Origin: UBA7672 sp963718145 | Lineage (GTDB): Bacteria; Pseudomonadota; Alphaproteobacteria; Caulobacterales; Hyphomonadaceae | Direction: 5' to 3' | Length of the DNA: 64,000 nucleotides | Assembly (NCBI GenBank): GCA_963718145.1 | Contig: CAVQYJ010000004.1 | Location: forward strand, 124,001-188,000 | Shown here: piece after piece, positions 17,554 to 26,981 of the stretch | Numbering within the stretch: position 1 is the stretch's first letter | Layout of the letters: every line of letters starts with the position of its first letter | The notes under the pieces: model-generated | What the model saw: the letters and a program-made list of their open reading frames with translations, nothing else | Databases searched by the model: none | Told to the model about the DNA's origin: nothing | Position numbers and translations under genes: made by a program

Positions 17554-18735
17554 ATGAGCGCTTCGGACCCGGTCGTCATCGTAGGCATGGCTCGCACGCC
17601 GATGGGCGCGATGCTCGGCGAACTGGCCGGCTTCTCTGCCAACGAACTCGGGGCGCACGCCATCAAGGGCGCAATGGCCGAAGCCGGGGTCAAGGGCGAG
17701 GACGTCGAGCTGGTCTACATGGGCAATTGTCTTCCGGCTGGACAGGGCCAGGCGCCGGCGCGACAGGCGGGGATCAAGTCGGGGCTGCCCAAGGGCGCCG
17801 AGGCCACCACCATCAACAAGATGTGCGGCTCAGGCATGCAGGCGGCGGTCATGGGCCGCAACGCCATCCTCGCAGGCGAGGCCAAGGTCGTCGTCGCGGG
17901 CGGCATGGAAAGCATGACCAACGCGCCCCACCTGGTCGATCTTCGCAAGGGACACAAGTACGGCGCGGCAGCGCTCAAGGACCACATGGCGACAGACGGC
18001 CTGGAAGACGCCTATGCCGGCGGCGCGATGGGCAATTTCGCCGACATGATCGCCAAGGAATACCAGTTCACCCGCGAACAGCAGGACGCCTACGCGCTCG
18101 AAACGCTGGCCCGCGCCCAGTCCGCCACCAAGGAGGGCCGCTTCAAGCGCGAGATTTCGCCCGTGACGGTGAAAGGCAAGAAGGGCGATGTCACCATCGA
18201 CACCGACGAACTTCCGCGCACCGCCATGCCGGACAAGATCCCGACCCTGCGCCCCGCCTTCTCGAAGGACGGTACGGTCACCGCCGCCAACGCCTCCGGG
18301 ATTTCGGATGGCGCCGCGGCCCTCGTGCTGATGCGCGAATCCGAAGCCAAGAAGCGTGGCCTCAAGCCGCTCGCGAAAATCGTCGCCACCGCCGCGCACA
18401 GCCACGAGCCCGCCTACTTCACCACGGCCCCCGTGCCGGCGATGAAGAAGGCGCTGGAGAAAGCCGGCTGGAAAACCTCCGACGTCGACCTGTGGGAGAT
18501 CAATGAGGCGTTCGCCGTCGTGCCGATGATCGCGATGAAGGAACTCGGCATCACGCACGACCGGATCAACGTCAATGGCGGCGCCTGTGCGCTCGGCCAC
18601 CCGATTGGAGCTTCCGGAGCAAGGGTCGTGGTCACGCTGATCAACGCCATGGAGCAGAAGGGCGTGAAGCGCGGCATGGCCGCGCTCTGCATCGGCGGCG
18701 GCGAAGGCATCGCCATGGCGATCGAGCGGGCCTGA
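17554..18735 (+). CDS. Acetyl-CoA C-acyltransferase (thiolase)
   Basis: This 393-residue thiolase condenses acetyl-CoA or cleaves 3-ketoacyl-CoA. The acylated cysteine is in NKMCGSGMQAA (about residue 91). The GGACALGHPIGASGAR histidine motif and the second cysteine in LCIGGGEG are all present. ATG 17554 follows GAAGGAA. It begins a codirectional run with DUF1330 and RidA genes, which are often found beside acyl-CoA catabolism. Whether it is biosynthetic (PhaA-like) or degradative cannot be told from sequence. Confidence 0.93.
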   Translation: MSASDPVVIVGMARTPMGAMLGELAGFSANELGAHAIKGAMAEAGVKGEDVELVYMGNCLPAGQGQAPARQAGIKSGLPKGAEATTINKMCGSGMQAAVMGRNAILAGEAKVVVAGGMESMTNAPHLVDLRKGHKYGAAALKDHMATDGLEDAYAGGAMGNFADMIAKEYQFTREQQDAYALETLARAQSATKEGRFKREISPVTVKGKKGDVTIDTDELPRTAMPDKIPTLRPAFSKDGTVTAANASGISDGAAALVLMRESEAKKRGLKPLAKIVATAAHSHEPAYFTTAPVPAMKKALEKAGWKTSDVDLWEINEAFAVVPMIAMKELGITHDRINVNGGACALGHPIGASGARVVVTLINAMEQKGVKRGMAALCIGGGEGIAMAIERA

Positions 18736-18771
18736 CGAACCGCCCGGCGGCATGGACCAAAGGGTGAGCAG

Positions 18772-19068
18772 GTGAAGGGCTATCTGATAGGGAGCATCGA
18801 GGTTCGCGACCCCGCGGCGTTCGAGGGCTATCGCCAGAAGGTCGGCGCGGTAATCGCAGCCCATGGCGGACGGTATCTCGTGCGCGGCGGCGCGGTCACG
18901 ACGGTCGAAGGTCACCTTCCCATCGCCCGCCTGGTCGTACTCGAGTTTCCATCCATGGCCGACGCAAGGCGCTTCTACGACAGCCCGGAATACGCGCCTC
19001 TGCTGAAGCTGCGCCTCGACAGCACGATGTCGAACGTCGTTTTTGCCGAAGGCTATGACGCGCCCTGA
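18772..19068 (+). CDS. DUF1330 domain protein
   Basis: This 98-residue protein has the DUF1330 pattern: a GYLIGSIEVRDPAAFEGY opening, a central GGRYLVRGG, then VVLEFPSMADARRFYDSPEY. The fold is a ferredoxin-like dimeric alpha-beta barrel. Its activity is unknown, though relatives sit in catabolic operons. A GTG start at 18772 is used, preceded by GGGTGAG. It lies 36 bases after the thiolase. Confidence 0.88.
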   Translation: MKGYLIGSIEVRDPAAFEGYRQKVGAVIAAHGGRYLVRGGAVTTVEGHLPIARLVVLEFPSMADARRFYDSPEYAPLLKLRLDSTMSNVVFAEGYDAP

Positions 19069-19096
19069 AGGGGCGCCTGATGCGGAGTGAGGCGGC

Positions 19097-19486
19097 ATGG
19101 CCGACGTCATGAAGGTTCCAAGCGGCTCGAAGCTTGGAATCGGTTTCTCGCGGGCCGTGCGCGTCGGCGATTTCGTGTTCGTCTCCGGATGTGCGCCGAT
19201 CGCCGCCGATGGCGGGGTCGCTGCGCCTGGCGATATGAAGGGTCAGACCAAGCGCTGCTTCGAGATCATCGAGGCCGCATTGCAGGCCGCCGGCGCCGAC
19301 ATGAAGCATGTCGTCCGCACGCGTATCTTCCTCACCGACATGTCGCGCTGGAAGGAAGCAGGCGAGGCTCACGGCGAGGTCTTCGGCAAGATCGAACCGG
19401 CGACATCCTTCCTCGGCACGAATGCGCTGATCAATCCCGGCTGGCTGGTTGAAGTGGAAGCCGATGCGGTGGTGACACGCGGCTAG
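19097..19486 (+). CDS. RidA family protein
   Basis: This 129-residue YjgF/YER057c/UK114-fold protein belongs to a family that deaminates reactive enamine/imine intermediates. Seen are FVFVSGCAPIAADGG, QTKRCFEIIEAALQAAGAD, VRTRIFLTDMSRW and the C-terminal VEVEADAVV. The conserved catalytic arginine is in VRTRIFL. It starts 28 bases after the DUF1330 gene and is probably cotranscribed. Confidence 0.9.
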   Translation: MADVMKVPSGSKLGIGFSRAVRVGDFVFVSGCAPIAADGGVAAPGDMKGQTKRCFEIIEAALQAAGADMKHVVRTRIFLTDMSRWKEAGEAHGEVFGKIEPATSFLGTNALINPGWLVEVEADAVVTRG

Positions 19487-19581
19487 GCCGGAATTGTCGC
19501 AGCTCAAGGCCGTCCTGCGCGTCCAAGACAAAATGGCGATTTGAACCGGCTTCCGCCTGTTCTGGCCATTGGAGCACGCAC

Positions 19582-20043
19582 ATGATCGTCGAACACGGAA
19601 CATTCGTCGTTGCTGCCGATGGCGGCGGTGCGGTGATCTATCGCAACACCGGCCATGAGGGCGTCGCCAAGCTGGAGATCGTGGAAAACCACGATGCGCA
19701 TAACAGGTCGTTCACGCGCGATGTGGGTTCCGACAAGCCCGGCCGCATGTTTACGCCCGGCGGCGCGAAAACCGCAGTGGCGGGGCCTGACTACCACGAC
19801 CAGGCCGAGCGCGAGTTCGCCAAGCGTCTGGCGACCCGCCTCGACGAACTCGTCGGCGCCCATGTCCATGGCAAGGAGCAGCCGAAGGTGGTGCTGTTCG
19901 CTTCGCCCCGCTTCCTGGGAATGATCCGGCCTGACTATTCGGCGCGGCTCAAGGCTGTGCTGAAGGCCGAAATCGCGAAAGACCTGCGCGAAGCGGCGCC
20001 AAACCAGATCGAGCACAGCCTGACCGAATTGGATCACGTCTGA
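19582..20043 (+). CDS. Host attachment family protein (second copy)
   Basis: This 153-residue paralogue of the protein at 16952-17431 has matching segments: FVVAADGGGAVIYRNTG, SDKPGRMFTPGGAKTAV, FAKRLATRLDEL and KVVLFASPRFLGMI, ending in a long helical KDLREAAPNQIEHSL. It is of the PF10116 type with unknown biochemistry. The separation of the copies by the thiolase cluster suggests an old duplication. A 100-base gap precedes the alcohol dehydrogenase. Confidence 0.82.
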   Translation: MIVEHGTFVVAADGGGAVIYRNTGHEGVAKLEIVENHDAHNRSFTRDVGSDKPGRMFTPGGAKTAVAGPDYHDQAEREFAKRLATRLDELVGAHVHGKEQPKVVLFASPRFLGMIRPDYSARLKAVLKAEIAKDLREAAPNQIEHSLTELDHV

Positions 20044-20144
20044 GCGACTGCGAGTGATCCTGCCCCAAGTGCTCGCTTGCGAACGCCCTCGCGCACGATA
20101 GGCTGCCCGCGACAGGCATTGAAATGCCTGCGCAGGAGGGCCCG

Positions 20145-21200
20145 ATGCATAGCTTCGATGTCTGCCAGTGCGGCGCGCCGCTGCAGCGCATGGAGCGCGA
20201 GACGCCGAAGCCGAAGGGGGCGGAAGTGGTGCTCAAGGTGCTCGCTGCGGGCGTCTGCCACTCTGACCTGCACATCTGGGACGGCTATTACGACATTGGC
20301 GGCGGGCAGAAGCTCCAGCTGCTGGATCGCGGGATCAAGCTGCCGCTCACCATGGGCCATGAGAATGTCGGCGAGGTGATCGCCGTCGGCCCCGATGCAA
20401 GGGGCGTCAGCGTCGGCGACAGGCGCCTGATCCATCCGTGGATGGGCTGCGGTGAATGCGCCGTGTGCAGGCGCGGCGAGGAAAACCTCTGCCTCAAGCC
20501 GTGCAGCGTCGGCATCCATCGCGGCGGCGGCTTTGCGACCCACGTGCTCGTTCCGCATCCGCGCTACCTGTTCGACATCGGCAAAATCGCGCCGGAACGC
20601 GCGGCGCCGCTGGCCTGCTCGGGCGTCACCGCCTATGGCGCACTCAAGAAGGCGTCGCAGACGCTGAAGGACGAGCCCGTGGTGATGATCGGGGCCGGGG
20701 GCGTCGGGCTGATGGCGCTTGCGCTGCACAGGTCGATGGGCGGCAAGTCCGCCATCGTCGTCGACCTCGATCCGGCCAAGCGCGAGGTTGCGAAGCAGGC
20801 CGGCGCGTCCCATGTCGTCGATGGCGGCGCCAAGGACGCGCTCGACCAGGTCCGGGCGCTGACTGGCGGTGGTTCATGGGCGACCATCGATTTTGTCGGG
20901 GCAGGCCCCACGGTGAAGCTGGGCGTCGACGCCGCGATCAAGGGCGGCAGGGTCGTTGTCGTCGGTCTCTTCGGCGGGGATGTCCTGATCCCGACGCCGT
21001 TCTTCCCGATGAAGGCCATGACCCTTCAGGGCTCCTATGTCGGCAGCCTGCCGGAAATGGCCGAGCTGATGGACCTGGTGAAAGCCAAGGGCATGCCGAG
21101 CGTTCCCGTCGCAACCCGGCCGCTCGACCAGGTCAACGCCGCGCTCAACGACCTGCGCGACGGCAAGGTGATCGGCCGCGTGGTGATGACGCCGGCTTAG
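20145..21200 (+). CDS. Zinc-dependent alcohol dehydrogenase
   Basis: This 351-residue medium-chain dehydrogenase has catalytic zinc ligands in GVCHSDLHIWD and MGHENVGEV, and four structural zinc cysteines in GCGECAVCRRGEENLC. The NAD(P)-binding GAGGVGLMAL is followed by an acidic VVDLDPAKRE, which favours NAD. ATG 20145 is preferred over 20124 because GGAGGG lies just upstream. The substrate cannot be assigned; the insertion around HIWDGYYDIGGGQ resembles aryl/alkyl alcohol dehydrogenases. Confidence 0.9.
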   Translation: MHSFDVCQCGAPLQRMERETPKPKGAEVVLKVLAAGVCHSDLHIWDGYYDIGGGQKLQLLDRGIKLPLTMGHENVGEVIAVGPDARGVSVGDRRLIHPWMGCGECAVCRRGEENLCLKPCSVGIHRGGGFATHVLVPHPRYLFDIGKIAPERAAPLACSGVTAYGALKKASQTLKDEPVVMIGAGGVGLMALALHRSMGGKSAIVVDLDPAKREVAKQAGASHVVDGGAKDALDQVRALTGGGSWATIDFVGAGPTVKLGVDAAIKGGRVVVVGLFGGDVLIPTPFFPMKAMTLQGSYVGSLPEMAELMDLVKAKGMPSVPVATRPLDQVNAALNDLRDGKVIGRVVMTPA

Positions 21201-21220
21201 CTCGGCATCAGGGGCAGGGA

Positions 21221-22294
21221 ATGGTCACGGTCCTTGAGGAATTCCGGCTGCAGGCGCGCTTCTGCGGCGAATTCGGGTCGCGCTTCACCGACGAACTGCT
21301 CGCAAGATGCGCTGACGACATCGACGCAGGCGGCATCGTCGCAAAACTGACGCACAACTGGCCCGGCCATCCGCGCGGCGACGCGGTTTCGCTCCGCCTG
21401 GCCGGCGCGCTTCATGCAGCAGCCTTGACCGGCCGCGATCCGGAGCTTGCGTCGGAATATCCCGAGGCCAAGCCCAACTGGACGATGGCGCGCGCGTGGC
21501 CCGTCGCCCGCGATTTCCTCGAACGTGAGGAGACGTGGGTGCGCGCGTTCATGACTTCGCCGCCGCAGACCAACGAAACCGGCCGCGCCACGGGCCTTGC
21601 CTGCGGCTTTCTATGGACGGCCGCGCGCTCGCCCCAGCCCTTCCACATGCTGGAGCTCGGCGCGAGCGCCGGATTGAACCTCAACTGGGAGAGGTTCGCC
21701 TACGCCCATCCGCCGTGGGGCCGCGCCGGAAATGGCGGCCCGGCGATCCCGACGGTCATCACCGGCCACGCGCCCGCCTGGCGCGACATCACGATCGCCT
21801 CGCGCTCCGCCTGCGACCAGAACCCGCTCGATCCATCGGATGCCGATGCGCGCCTGCGTCTGCGCTCCTATATCTGGGCGGACCAGACGGCGCGGATGGA
21901 CCGCCTCAACGCCGCGCTCGATCTGGCGCGCCAGATGAAGACGAACCCCGAAAAGGCCGACGCCGCCGACTGGGTCAAGCGCAAGCTCGCCGGCCAGCTC
22001 CCGGCGGGCACGAGCGTCGTCTACCACTCCGTGTTCTTCCAGTATCCGCCCCGAGACGTCCGTCACGCCATCCGCGACAACATCGAGGAGGCCGGTGCGC
22101 GCACCACATCAGACCGCCGCCTCGCCTGGGTCCGCTTCGAACCCGAAAGCGTCATCGGCGGCCCACGCGAACATGTTCGCTATGTTCTGAACGTGGTGAC
22201 ATGGGATGCGGGCAAGCGCAGGCGAGGAAACCCTCGGCGAAGTCGATCCCCACGGCCGCTCCATGACGTGGTTCTGATGCGAGAGAGCGCCTGA
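21221..22294 (+). CDS. DUF2332 domain protein, probable frameshift near the 3' end
   Basis: This is a protein of about 350 residues with the DUF2332 pattern: early RFTDELLARCADDI, then MARAWPVARDFL, MLELGASAGLNLNWERF (a glycine-rich motif resembling an S-adenosylmethionine site), and VVYHSVFFQY near the C terminus. Function is unknown. The encoded C terminus after VVTWDAGKRR is arginine-rich. In another frame the same DNA reads GEETLGEVDPHGRSMTWF and stops at 22277, the kind of ending expected for the family. A single-base shift at about 22215-22222 is therefore likely. Confidence 0.82.
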   Translation: MVTVLEEFRLQARFCGEFGSRFTDELLARCADDIDAGGIVAKLTHNWPGHPRGDAVSLRLAGALHAAALTGRDPELASEYPEAKPNWTMARAWPVARDFLEREETWVRAFMTSPPQTNETGRATGLACGFLWTAARSPQPFHMLELGASAGLNLNWERFAYAHPPWGRAGNGGPAIPTVITGHAPAWRDITIASRSACDQNPLDPSDADARLRLRSYIWADQTARMDRLNAALDLARQMKTNPEKADAADWVKRKLAGQLPAGTSVVYHSVFFQYPPRDVRHAIRDNIEEAGARTTSDRRLAWVRFEPESVIGGPREHVRYVLNVVTWDAGKRRRGNPRRSRSPRPLHDVVLMRESA

Positions 22295-22296
22295 CC

Positions 22297-22797
22297 CTAC
22301 CGGTCCTGCGTCGGCACGTAGGGCGAGATCAGGCCCAGCGGCGCCGCCGTCGTGCGCTTCGAGACGTTGACGATGATTCGGCTCTGGATGTCCGACACCA
22401 GTCCCAGCGCCAGAATCTTGTCGCGCAGAAAATTGTCGTAGGCATGCATGTCGGTCGTCACGATGCGCATTACGTAGTCAACGGCGCCCGTGACGGTCAT
22501 GCACTCGATGCACTCCGGCCATTTGCGCACGGCCTGTTCGAATTTCTCGAGGTTCTCGCGGCTTGGGAGCTGAAGCTTCACGTTCGCCACAACTTCGAAG
22601 TTCAATCCGAGCTTGTCGTAGTTGAGCAATGTGACACGGCGGGCAATGATGCCTTGCTCTTCCATGCGCTTGATGCGTCGCCAGCAGGGGCTGGAAGACA
22701 GGCCGACTTTCTCCGCGATCTCGGCTACGGAGAGGGCCGCGTCGCGCTGGATGAGGTCGAGAATCTTGGCGTCGATGGCGTCAAGGTCGGTTGTCAC
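22297..22797 (-). CDS. Lrp/AsnC family transcriptional regulator
   Basis: This 166-residue regulator has an N-terminal helix-turn-helix (AKILDLIQRDAALSVAEIAEKVGLSSSPCWRRIKRM) and a C-terminal effector domain including VTGAVDYVMRIVTTDMHAYD. Lrp/AsnC proteins respond to amino acids. It is divergent from the indolepyruvate ferredoxin oxidoreductase, an aromatic amino-acid catabolic enzyme, across a 136-base gap with nested palindromes. Control of that gene and itself is the natural inference. Confidence 0.93.
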   Translation of the reverse strand: MTTDLDAIDAKILDLIQRDAALSVAEIAEKVGLSSSPCWRRIKRMEEQGIIARRVTLLNYDKLGLNFEVVANVKLQLPSRENLEKFEQAVRKWPECIECMTVTGAVDYVMRIVTTDMHAYDNFLRDKILALGLVSDIQSRIIVNVSKRTTAAPLGLISPYVPTQDR

Positions 22798-22828
22798 TAT
22801 TTTGCGCCTTTTGTGGAGTTCTTAGTCG

Positions 22829-22896
22829 ATTATTGCTCGAACCATGGCATATCACGCACGATATGGCAATTACTTCTCGCGGTATTGAGCAATAAT
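22829..22896. promoter_or_regulatory. Nested palindromes, candidate Lrp/AsnC operator
   Basis: ATTATTGCTC (22829-22838) and its exact inverse GAGCAATAAT (22887-22896) enclose CATATC (22848-22853) and GATATG (22860-22865). Symmetrical sites in a divergent regulator/target gap are typical for Lrp-family operators. No binding evidence exists; the assignment is from symmetry and position. Confidence 0.5.
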
Positions 22897-22933
22897 TTCG
22901 CGTGGCCATATCCAAGGCCGGAGGCACACGACA

Positions 22934-25900
22934 TTGAAGCACGGAAGCCCTGTAACTGGCTCTGTTTCGCTCGACGACAAGTATCTCGCCGAAAGCGGTC
23001 GCGCCTTCATGACCGGCGTCCAGGCGCTCGTTCGCCTGCCGCTGGACCGCAAGAGACTCGACCGCAAATCAGGCCTTAATACGGCGGGGTTCATTTCCGG
23101 CTATCGCGGCTCTCCGCTTGGCGGCTACGACCAGCAACTCGCCGCAGCGAAAAAGCTGCTGGATGCTCACGATGTGAAGGTGTGGGAGGGTCTCAACGAG
23201 GACCTCGGCGCGACCGCCGTATGGGGATCGCAGCAGACTCACCTGTTTCCAGGCGCGAAGTTCGATGGCGTGTTCGGCATCTGGTACGGCAAGGCGCCTG
23301 GCGTCGACCGCACCGGCGATGTGTTCAAGCACGCCAACATGGCCGGCACGGATCCCAAGGGCGGCGTGCTGGCGCTGTGCGGCGACGACCCGAACTCGAA
23401 ATCCTCCACGTTGGCTTCGCAATCCGAATTCGCGATGATCGATGCGGAGATGCCGGTGCTGGCGCCGGCCTCGATCCAGGACGTGCTCGACTACGGGATG
23501 ATCGGCTGGGAGCTGAGCCGGTATTCGGGGCTGTGGGCCTCGATGATCTGCCTGGCTGATACGATGGATTCCGGCGCTGTCGTGGAAGTTGGCCTCCACC
23601 GTTACGCCACCGTCCGTCCGGCGGATTTCGTGCTGCCCGAGGGCGGCGTCGGCCTGCGCATCGGCGATACGCCCTTGGCGAAAGAGCAACGGCTCCGGCA
23701 GATCAAGATTCCCGCAGCGCAGGCCTTCGTGCGCGCCAACGGCCTCGACCGGCCATTGCTGCAGGGAAAGACCAAGCGCCTCGGCGTCATCGTGGCGGGG
23801 CAGGCGGCGCGCGACGTGTTCGAGGCGCTGGCTGCGATGGGCCTCACGCCCGAGATGGCCGCAGACCTCGGCGTCTCGATCTTCAAGGTCGGGATGCCGT
23901 GGCCGCTGGAGCCGCAGGCGATCACGCAATTCTGCCGTGGCTTCGAACGCGTCCTTGTGGTCGAGCACAAGCGCGCCGTGGTCGAGCCGCAGCTGAAGGC
24001 GATCCTCTATCACCTCGGCGAGGGCGAGCGCCCGATCGTCGAAGGCAAGCGCGACCGCGACGGCGCGCCGCTGCTGTCGGACATTGCTTCGCTGTCGACC
24101 GCCGACATCGCGCTGGCCATGGTCGGCCGCCTGCCGGATGGACCGCACCGTGCGAAGGCCGACGCCTACTTCACCAAGGTGAGAGGCGCACAGTCGGCGG
24201 TCGCCGGCATGAACCAGATCAACACCCGCAAGCCGCACTTCTGCTCGGGCTGCCCGCACAACACCTCCACGACACTGCCCGAAGGCTCACGCGCGCTCGC
24301 CGGCATCGGCTGCCACTACATGGCGACGTTTACGCCGGAGCGCCGCACCGACATGCACACGCAGATGGGCGGCGAGGGCACGCCCTGGATCGGCCAGTCG
24401 CCCTTCACCGACGAGAAGCATGTCTTCGTCAATCTCGGCGATGGCACCTACAGCCACTCTGGATCACTCGCGATCCGCGCGGCGATTTCAGGCAAGGTCA
24501 ACGCCACCTACAAGATCCTCTACAACGACGCCGTCGCCATGACCGGCGGGCAGCAGGTCGAGTCTGGCCAGACGGTTCCGCAGATCGCGCGCCAAGTCGA
24601 GGCCGAGGGCGTCAAGACCATCGTGATCGTGGCCGACGACACCACGCGCTATGCATCCGTCTCGGACCTCCCCGAAGGCACGCGCATCTTCGACCGGCGC
24701 AAGCTCGACGAAGTGCAGCAGGAATTGCGCGACACGCCGGGCGTCAGCGTCCTCATCTACGACCAGGTCTGCGCCACCGAAAAGCGGCGCCGGATCAAGC
24801 GCGGCAAGATGGAGGCGCCGACCAAGCGCGCCTTCATCAACACGGCGGTGTGCGAAGGCTGTGGCGACTGCTCGGTGAAATCGAACTGCCTGTCGGTCGA
24901 GCCGGTCGAGACCGAGTACGGCCGCAAGCGCCAGATCAACCAGTCGACCTGCAACACCGACTATTCCTGCCTCGAAGGCTTCTGTCCCTCGTTTGTCACC
25001 GTCACGGGCGGCGACCGCAAGACCGATGCCGAGCGCGCGACGCCAAAGTTCGATGTCGCGGGCCTGCCGCGGCCAACCTTGCCGCCGCTGGGCCATGAAG
25101 CGTGGAACGTCGTCTTCACCGGCGTGGGCGGCACCGGCGTCACCACAGTCGCCGCAGTCCTCGCCATGGCGGCGCACGTCGACGGCAAGGCCTCGCAGAC
25201 GCTCGACATGACCGGCCTTGCCCAGAAAGGCGGCCCGGTGCTGAGCCACGTGCGCTTCGCGCTGAACCCGGACGACATCAAGGCCGGCAAGACGCCGCCT
25301 GCCTCCGCCGACGTCATCATCGCGTGCGACCTCATTGTCGCCGCGTCCGGCGATGCGCTGGTCATGTTCGACAAGGGCCGCACGGCCGTCGTCGCCAACC
25401 ACGACGTGACGCCGACCAAGGAATTCATCGAGGACCGCAACGCGCGTTTCGATCCCGACCTGCTGACGGCGCGTGTCCGCAGCCGCGCCAGGTCGTTCGC
25501 CGCGACAAACGCCGAAGCCATTGCCGAGCATCATTTCGGCGACGCGATCTACACCAACATGATCATGCTCGGCATGGCCTGGCAGAACGGCCTCATCCCG
25601 ATCAGCGACACGGCGATCTACGAAGCCAACCGCCTGAACAAGGTGAAGGTCGAGGCCAACGCCGCCGCCTTCGATCTCGGCCGCATCGCCGCCGTCAAGC
25701 CGGAGACGATCCAGGCCCTCGCGCCCAAGCGTCCCGAAATCGATCCGCCGACGCTGGACGAACTCATCGCCCGCCGTGCCGAGATGCTGCGCAGCTACCA
25801 GAATGCCGCCTATGGCGACCTTTACGAAGCCCGCATCGCCCGCGTCCGCGCGGCGGAAAGCAATCTCAAGCTCGGCGAAGGCCTCACCCGCGCCGCGGCG

Positions 25901-26419
25901 ACCTGGCTCGCCAAGCTGATGGCCTACAAGGACGAGTACGAGGTCGCGCGCCTCTATGCTGCGCCGGAATACAGGCAGGCCGTCGAGGAAACATTCGGCA
26001 AGGGCGCTAAGCTGACCTTCCTGATGGCGCCGCCGCTGATCTCGAAGAAGAACCACAAGGGAGAGCTGATCAAGCAGCCCTTCGGCCCTTGGATGATGAC
26101 GGGCTTCAAGATGCTGAAGCGCATGAAATGGCTGCGTGGCTCGTCGCTTGATGTCTTCGGCATGACCGCCGAGCGCAGGATGGAGCGTCGCTTGCGCGAT
26201 GAATATCTCGAGCGCATCGAGAAACTGTCTGCGGGCCTCGCCGCCGACAATCATGCCCTGGCCGTCGAGATCGCGTCGCTGCCTGACGAGATCCGTGGCT
26301 ATGGCCATGTGAAGGAAAAATCGGTCGACCTCGCCGAAAAACGCCTCACCATCCTGATGGCGAAATGGAGCGCCGGAAGCGCGCCGGCGCCGCGCACGCC
26401 GATGATGGCGGCGGAGTAG
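22934..26419 (+). CDS. Indolepyruvate ferredoxin oxidoreductase, fused subunits
   Basis: This 1161-residue enzyme oxidatively decarboxylates aryl pyruvates to aryl-acetyl-CoA, using thiamine diphosphate and iron-sulfur clusters. The N-terminal pyruvate-oxidoreductase domain begins after residue 20. The thiamine region includes CSGCPHNTSTTLPEG and VNLGDGTYSHSGSLAIRAA. A cysteine cluster CEGCGDCSVKSNCLSVEP with CNTDYSCLEGFCPSF binds iron-sulfur. The C-terminal gamma-type domain begins VFTGVGGTGVTT. It is the single-chain IorA-IorB fusion common in proteobacteria. The start is TTG at 22934, with GGAGG about ten bases upstream. Probably controlled by the divergent Lrp-family gene. Confidence 0.92.
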   Translation: MKHGSPVTGSVSLDDKYLAESGRAFMTGVQALVRLPLDRKRLDRKSGLNTAGFISGYRGSPLGGYDQQLAAAKKLLDAHDVKVWEGLNEDLGATAVWGSQQTHLFPGAKFDGVFGIWYGKAPGVDRTGDVFKHANMAGTDPKGGVLALCGDDPNSKSSTLASQSEFAMIDAEMPVLAPASIQDVLDYGMIGWELSRYSGLWASMICLADTMDSGAVVEVGLHRYATVRPADFVLPEGGVGLRIGDTPLAKEQRLRQIKIPAAQAFVRANGLDRPLLQGKTKRLGVIVAGQAARDVFEALAAMGLTPEMAADLGVSIFKVGMPWPLEPQAITQFCRGFERVLVVEHKRAVVEPQLKAILYHLGEGERPIVEGKRDRDGAPLLSDIASLSTADIALAMVGRLPDGPHRAKADAYFTKVRGAQSAVAGMNQINTRKPHFCSGCPHNTSTTLPEGSRALAGIGCHYMATFTPERRTDMHTQMGGEGTPWIGQSPFTDEKHVFVNLGDGTYSHSGSLAIRAAISGKVNATYKILYNDAVAMTGGQQVESGQTVPQIARQVEAEGVKTIVIVADDTTRYASVSDLPEGTRIFDRRKLDEVQQELRDTPGVSVLIYDQVCATEKRRRIKRGKMEAPTKRAFINTAVCEGCGDCSVKSNCLSVEPVETEYGRKRQINQSTCNTDYSCLEGFCPSFVTVTGGDRKTDAERATPKFDVAGLPRPTLPPLGHEAWNVVFTGVGGTGVTTVAAVLAMAAHVDGKASQTLDMTGLAQKGGPVLSHVRFALNPDDIKAGKTPPASADVIIACDLIVAASGDALVMFDKGRTAVVANHDVTPTKEFIEDRNARFDPDLLTARVRSRARSFAATNAEAIAEHHFGDAIYTNMIMLGMAWQNGLIPISDTAIYEANRLNKVKVEANAAAFDLGRIAAVKPETIQALAPKRPEIDPPTLDELIARRAEMLRSYQNAAYGDLYEARIARVRAAESNLKLGEGLTRAAATWLAKLMAYKDEYEVARLYAAPEYRQAVEETFGKGAKLTFLMAPPLISKKNHKGELIKQPFGPWMMTGFKMLKRMKWLRGSSLDVFGMTAERRMERRLRDEYLERIEKLSAGLAADNHALAVEIASLPDEIRGYGHVKEKSVDLAEKRLTILMAKWSAGSAPAPRTPMMAAE

Positions 26420-26461
26420 CGCTCGGGCGTCCCTCGTGCGAAATTCACGCGGGAGGCGCCG

Positions 26462-26977
26462 ATGTTCCGGCAGAAACAGGTTCTCATCTTCGTCGGCATG
26501 CTTGCGGCCGTGGCGGTTTGCCTCGGTGTGGGCCTGTACCTCGATTGGGGCGCGCCCGATCCGGCGCCTGTTGGCGCCGGCGAGCGTCTCGCCTTTGCCG
26601 TGCGATGGCTGTTGATCCCCGGGCTGGCGCTGGTCGCCGGCATCGGCATGACCGCCAACCAGCGTTTCCTGTCGGCAGACGCGATCGATGGCGAGCGGCG
26701 GGTCGAACGCAAGTCGTTCGAAATCAATCTCCGCTACAACCAGAACACGCTGGAGCAGTTTGCGTTGGCGGCAGTGGCGTGGGGCGGTCTGGCGCTCGCG
26801 CTGCCAGTCGATCAGCTCGGCATCATCCCGCGCCTGGCGATCCTGTTCGGCGTGGGCCGGGCGGCGTTCTGGCTGGGCTACCTCTATGCCCCCTGGGCCA
26901 GGGCGTTCGGCATGGGACTCACAGCCTATCCCAGTTTTGTTGCGCTGGTATGGCTGGCGCTTGAGGCTGTAACGTAG
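26462..26977 (+). CDS. MAPEG family membrane protein
   Basis: This 171-residue protein has four likely membrane segments and the MAPEG signature around RYNQNTLEQFALAAVAW, followed by GVGRAAFWLGYLY. MAPEG members include glutathione transferases and related membrane enzymes; the bacterial role here is unknown. ATG 26462 follows GGGAGGCG. It is convergent with the zinc-ribbon gene, whose stop lies 4 bases away. Confidence 0.85.
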   Translation: MFRQKQVLIFVGMLAAVAVCLGVGLYLDWGAPDPAPVGAGERLAFAVRWLLIPGLALVAGIGMTANQRFLSADAIDGERRVERKSFEINLRYNQNTLEQFALAAVAWGGLALALPVDQLGIIPRLAILFGVGRAAFWLGYLYAPWARAFGMGLTAYPSFVALVWLALEAVT

Positions 26978-26981
26978 GCTG

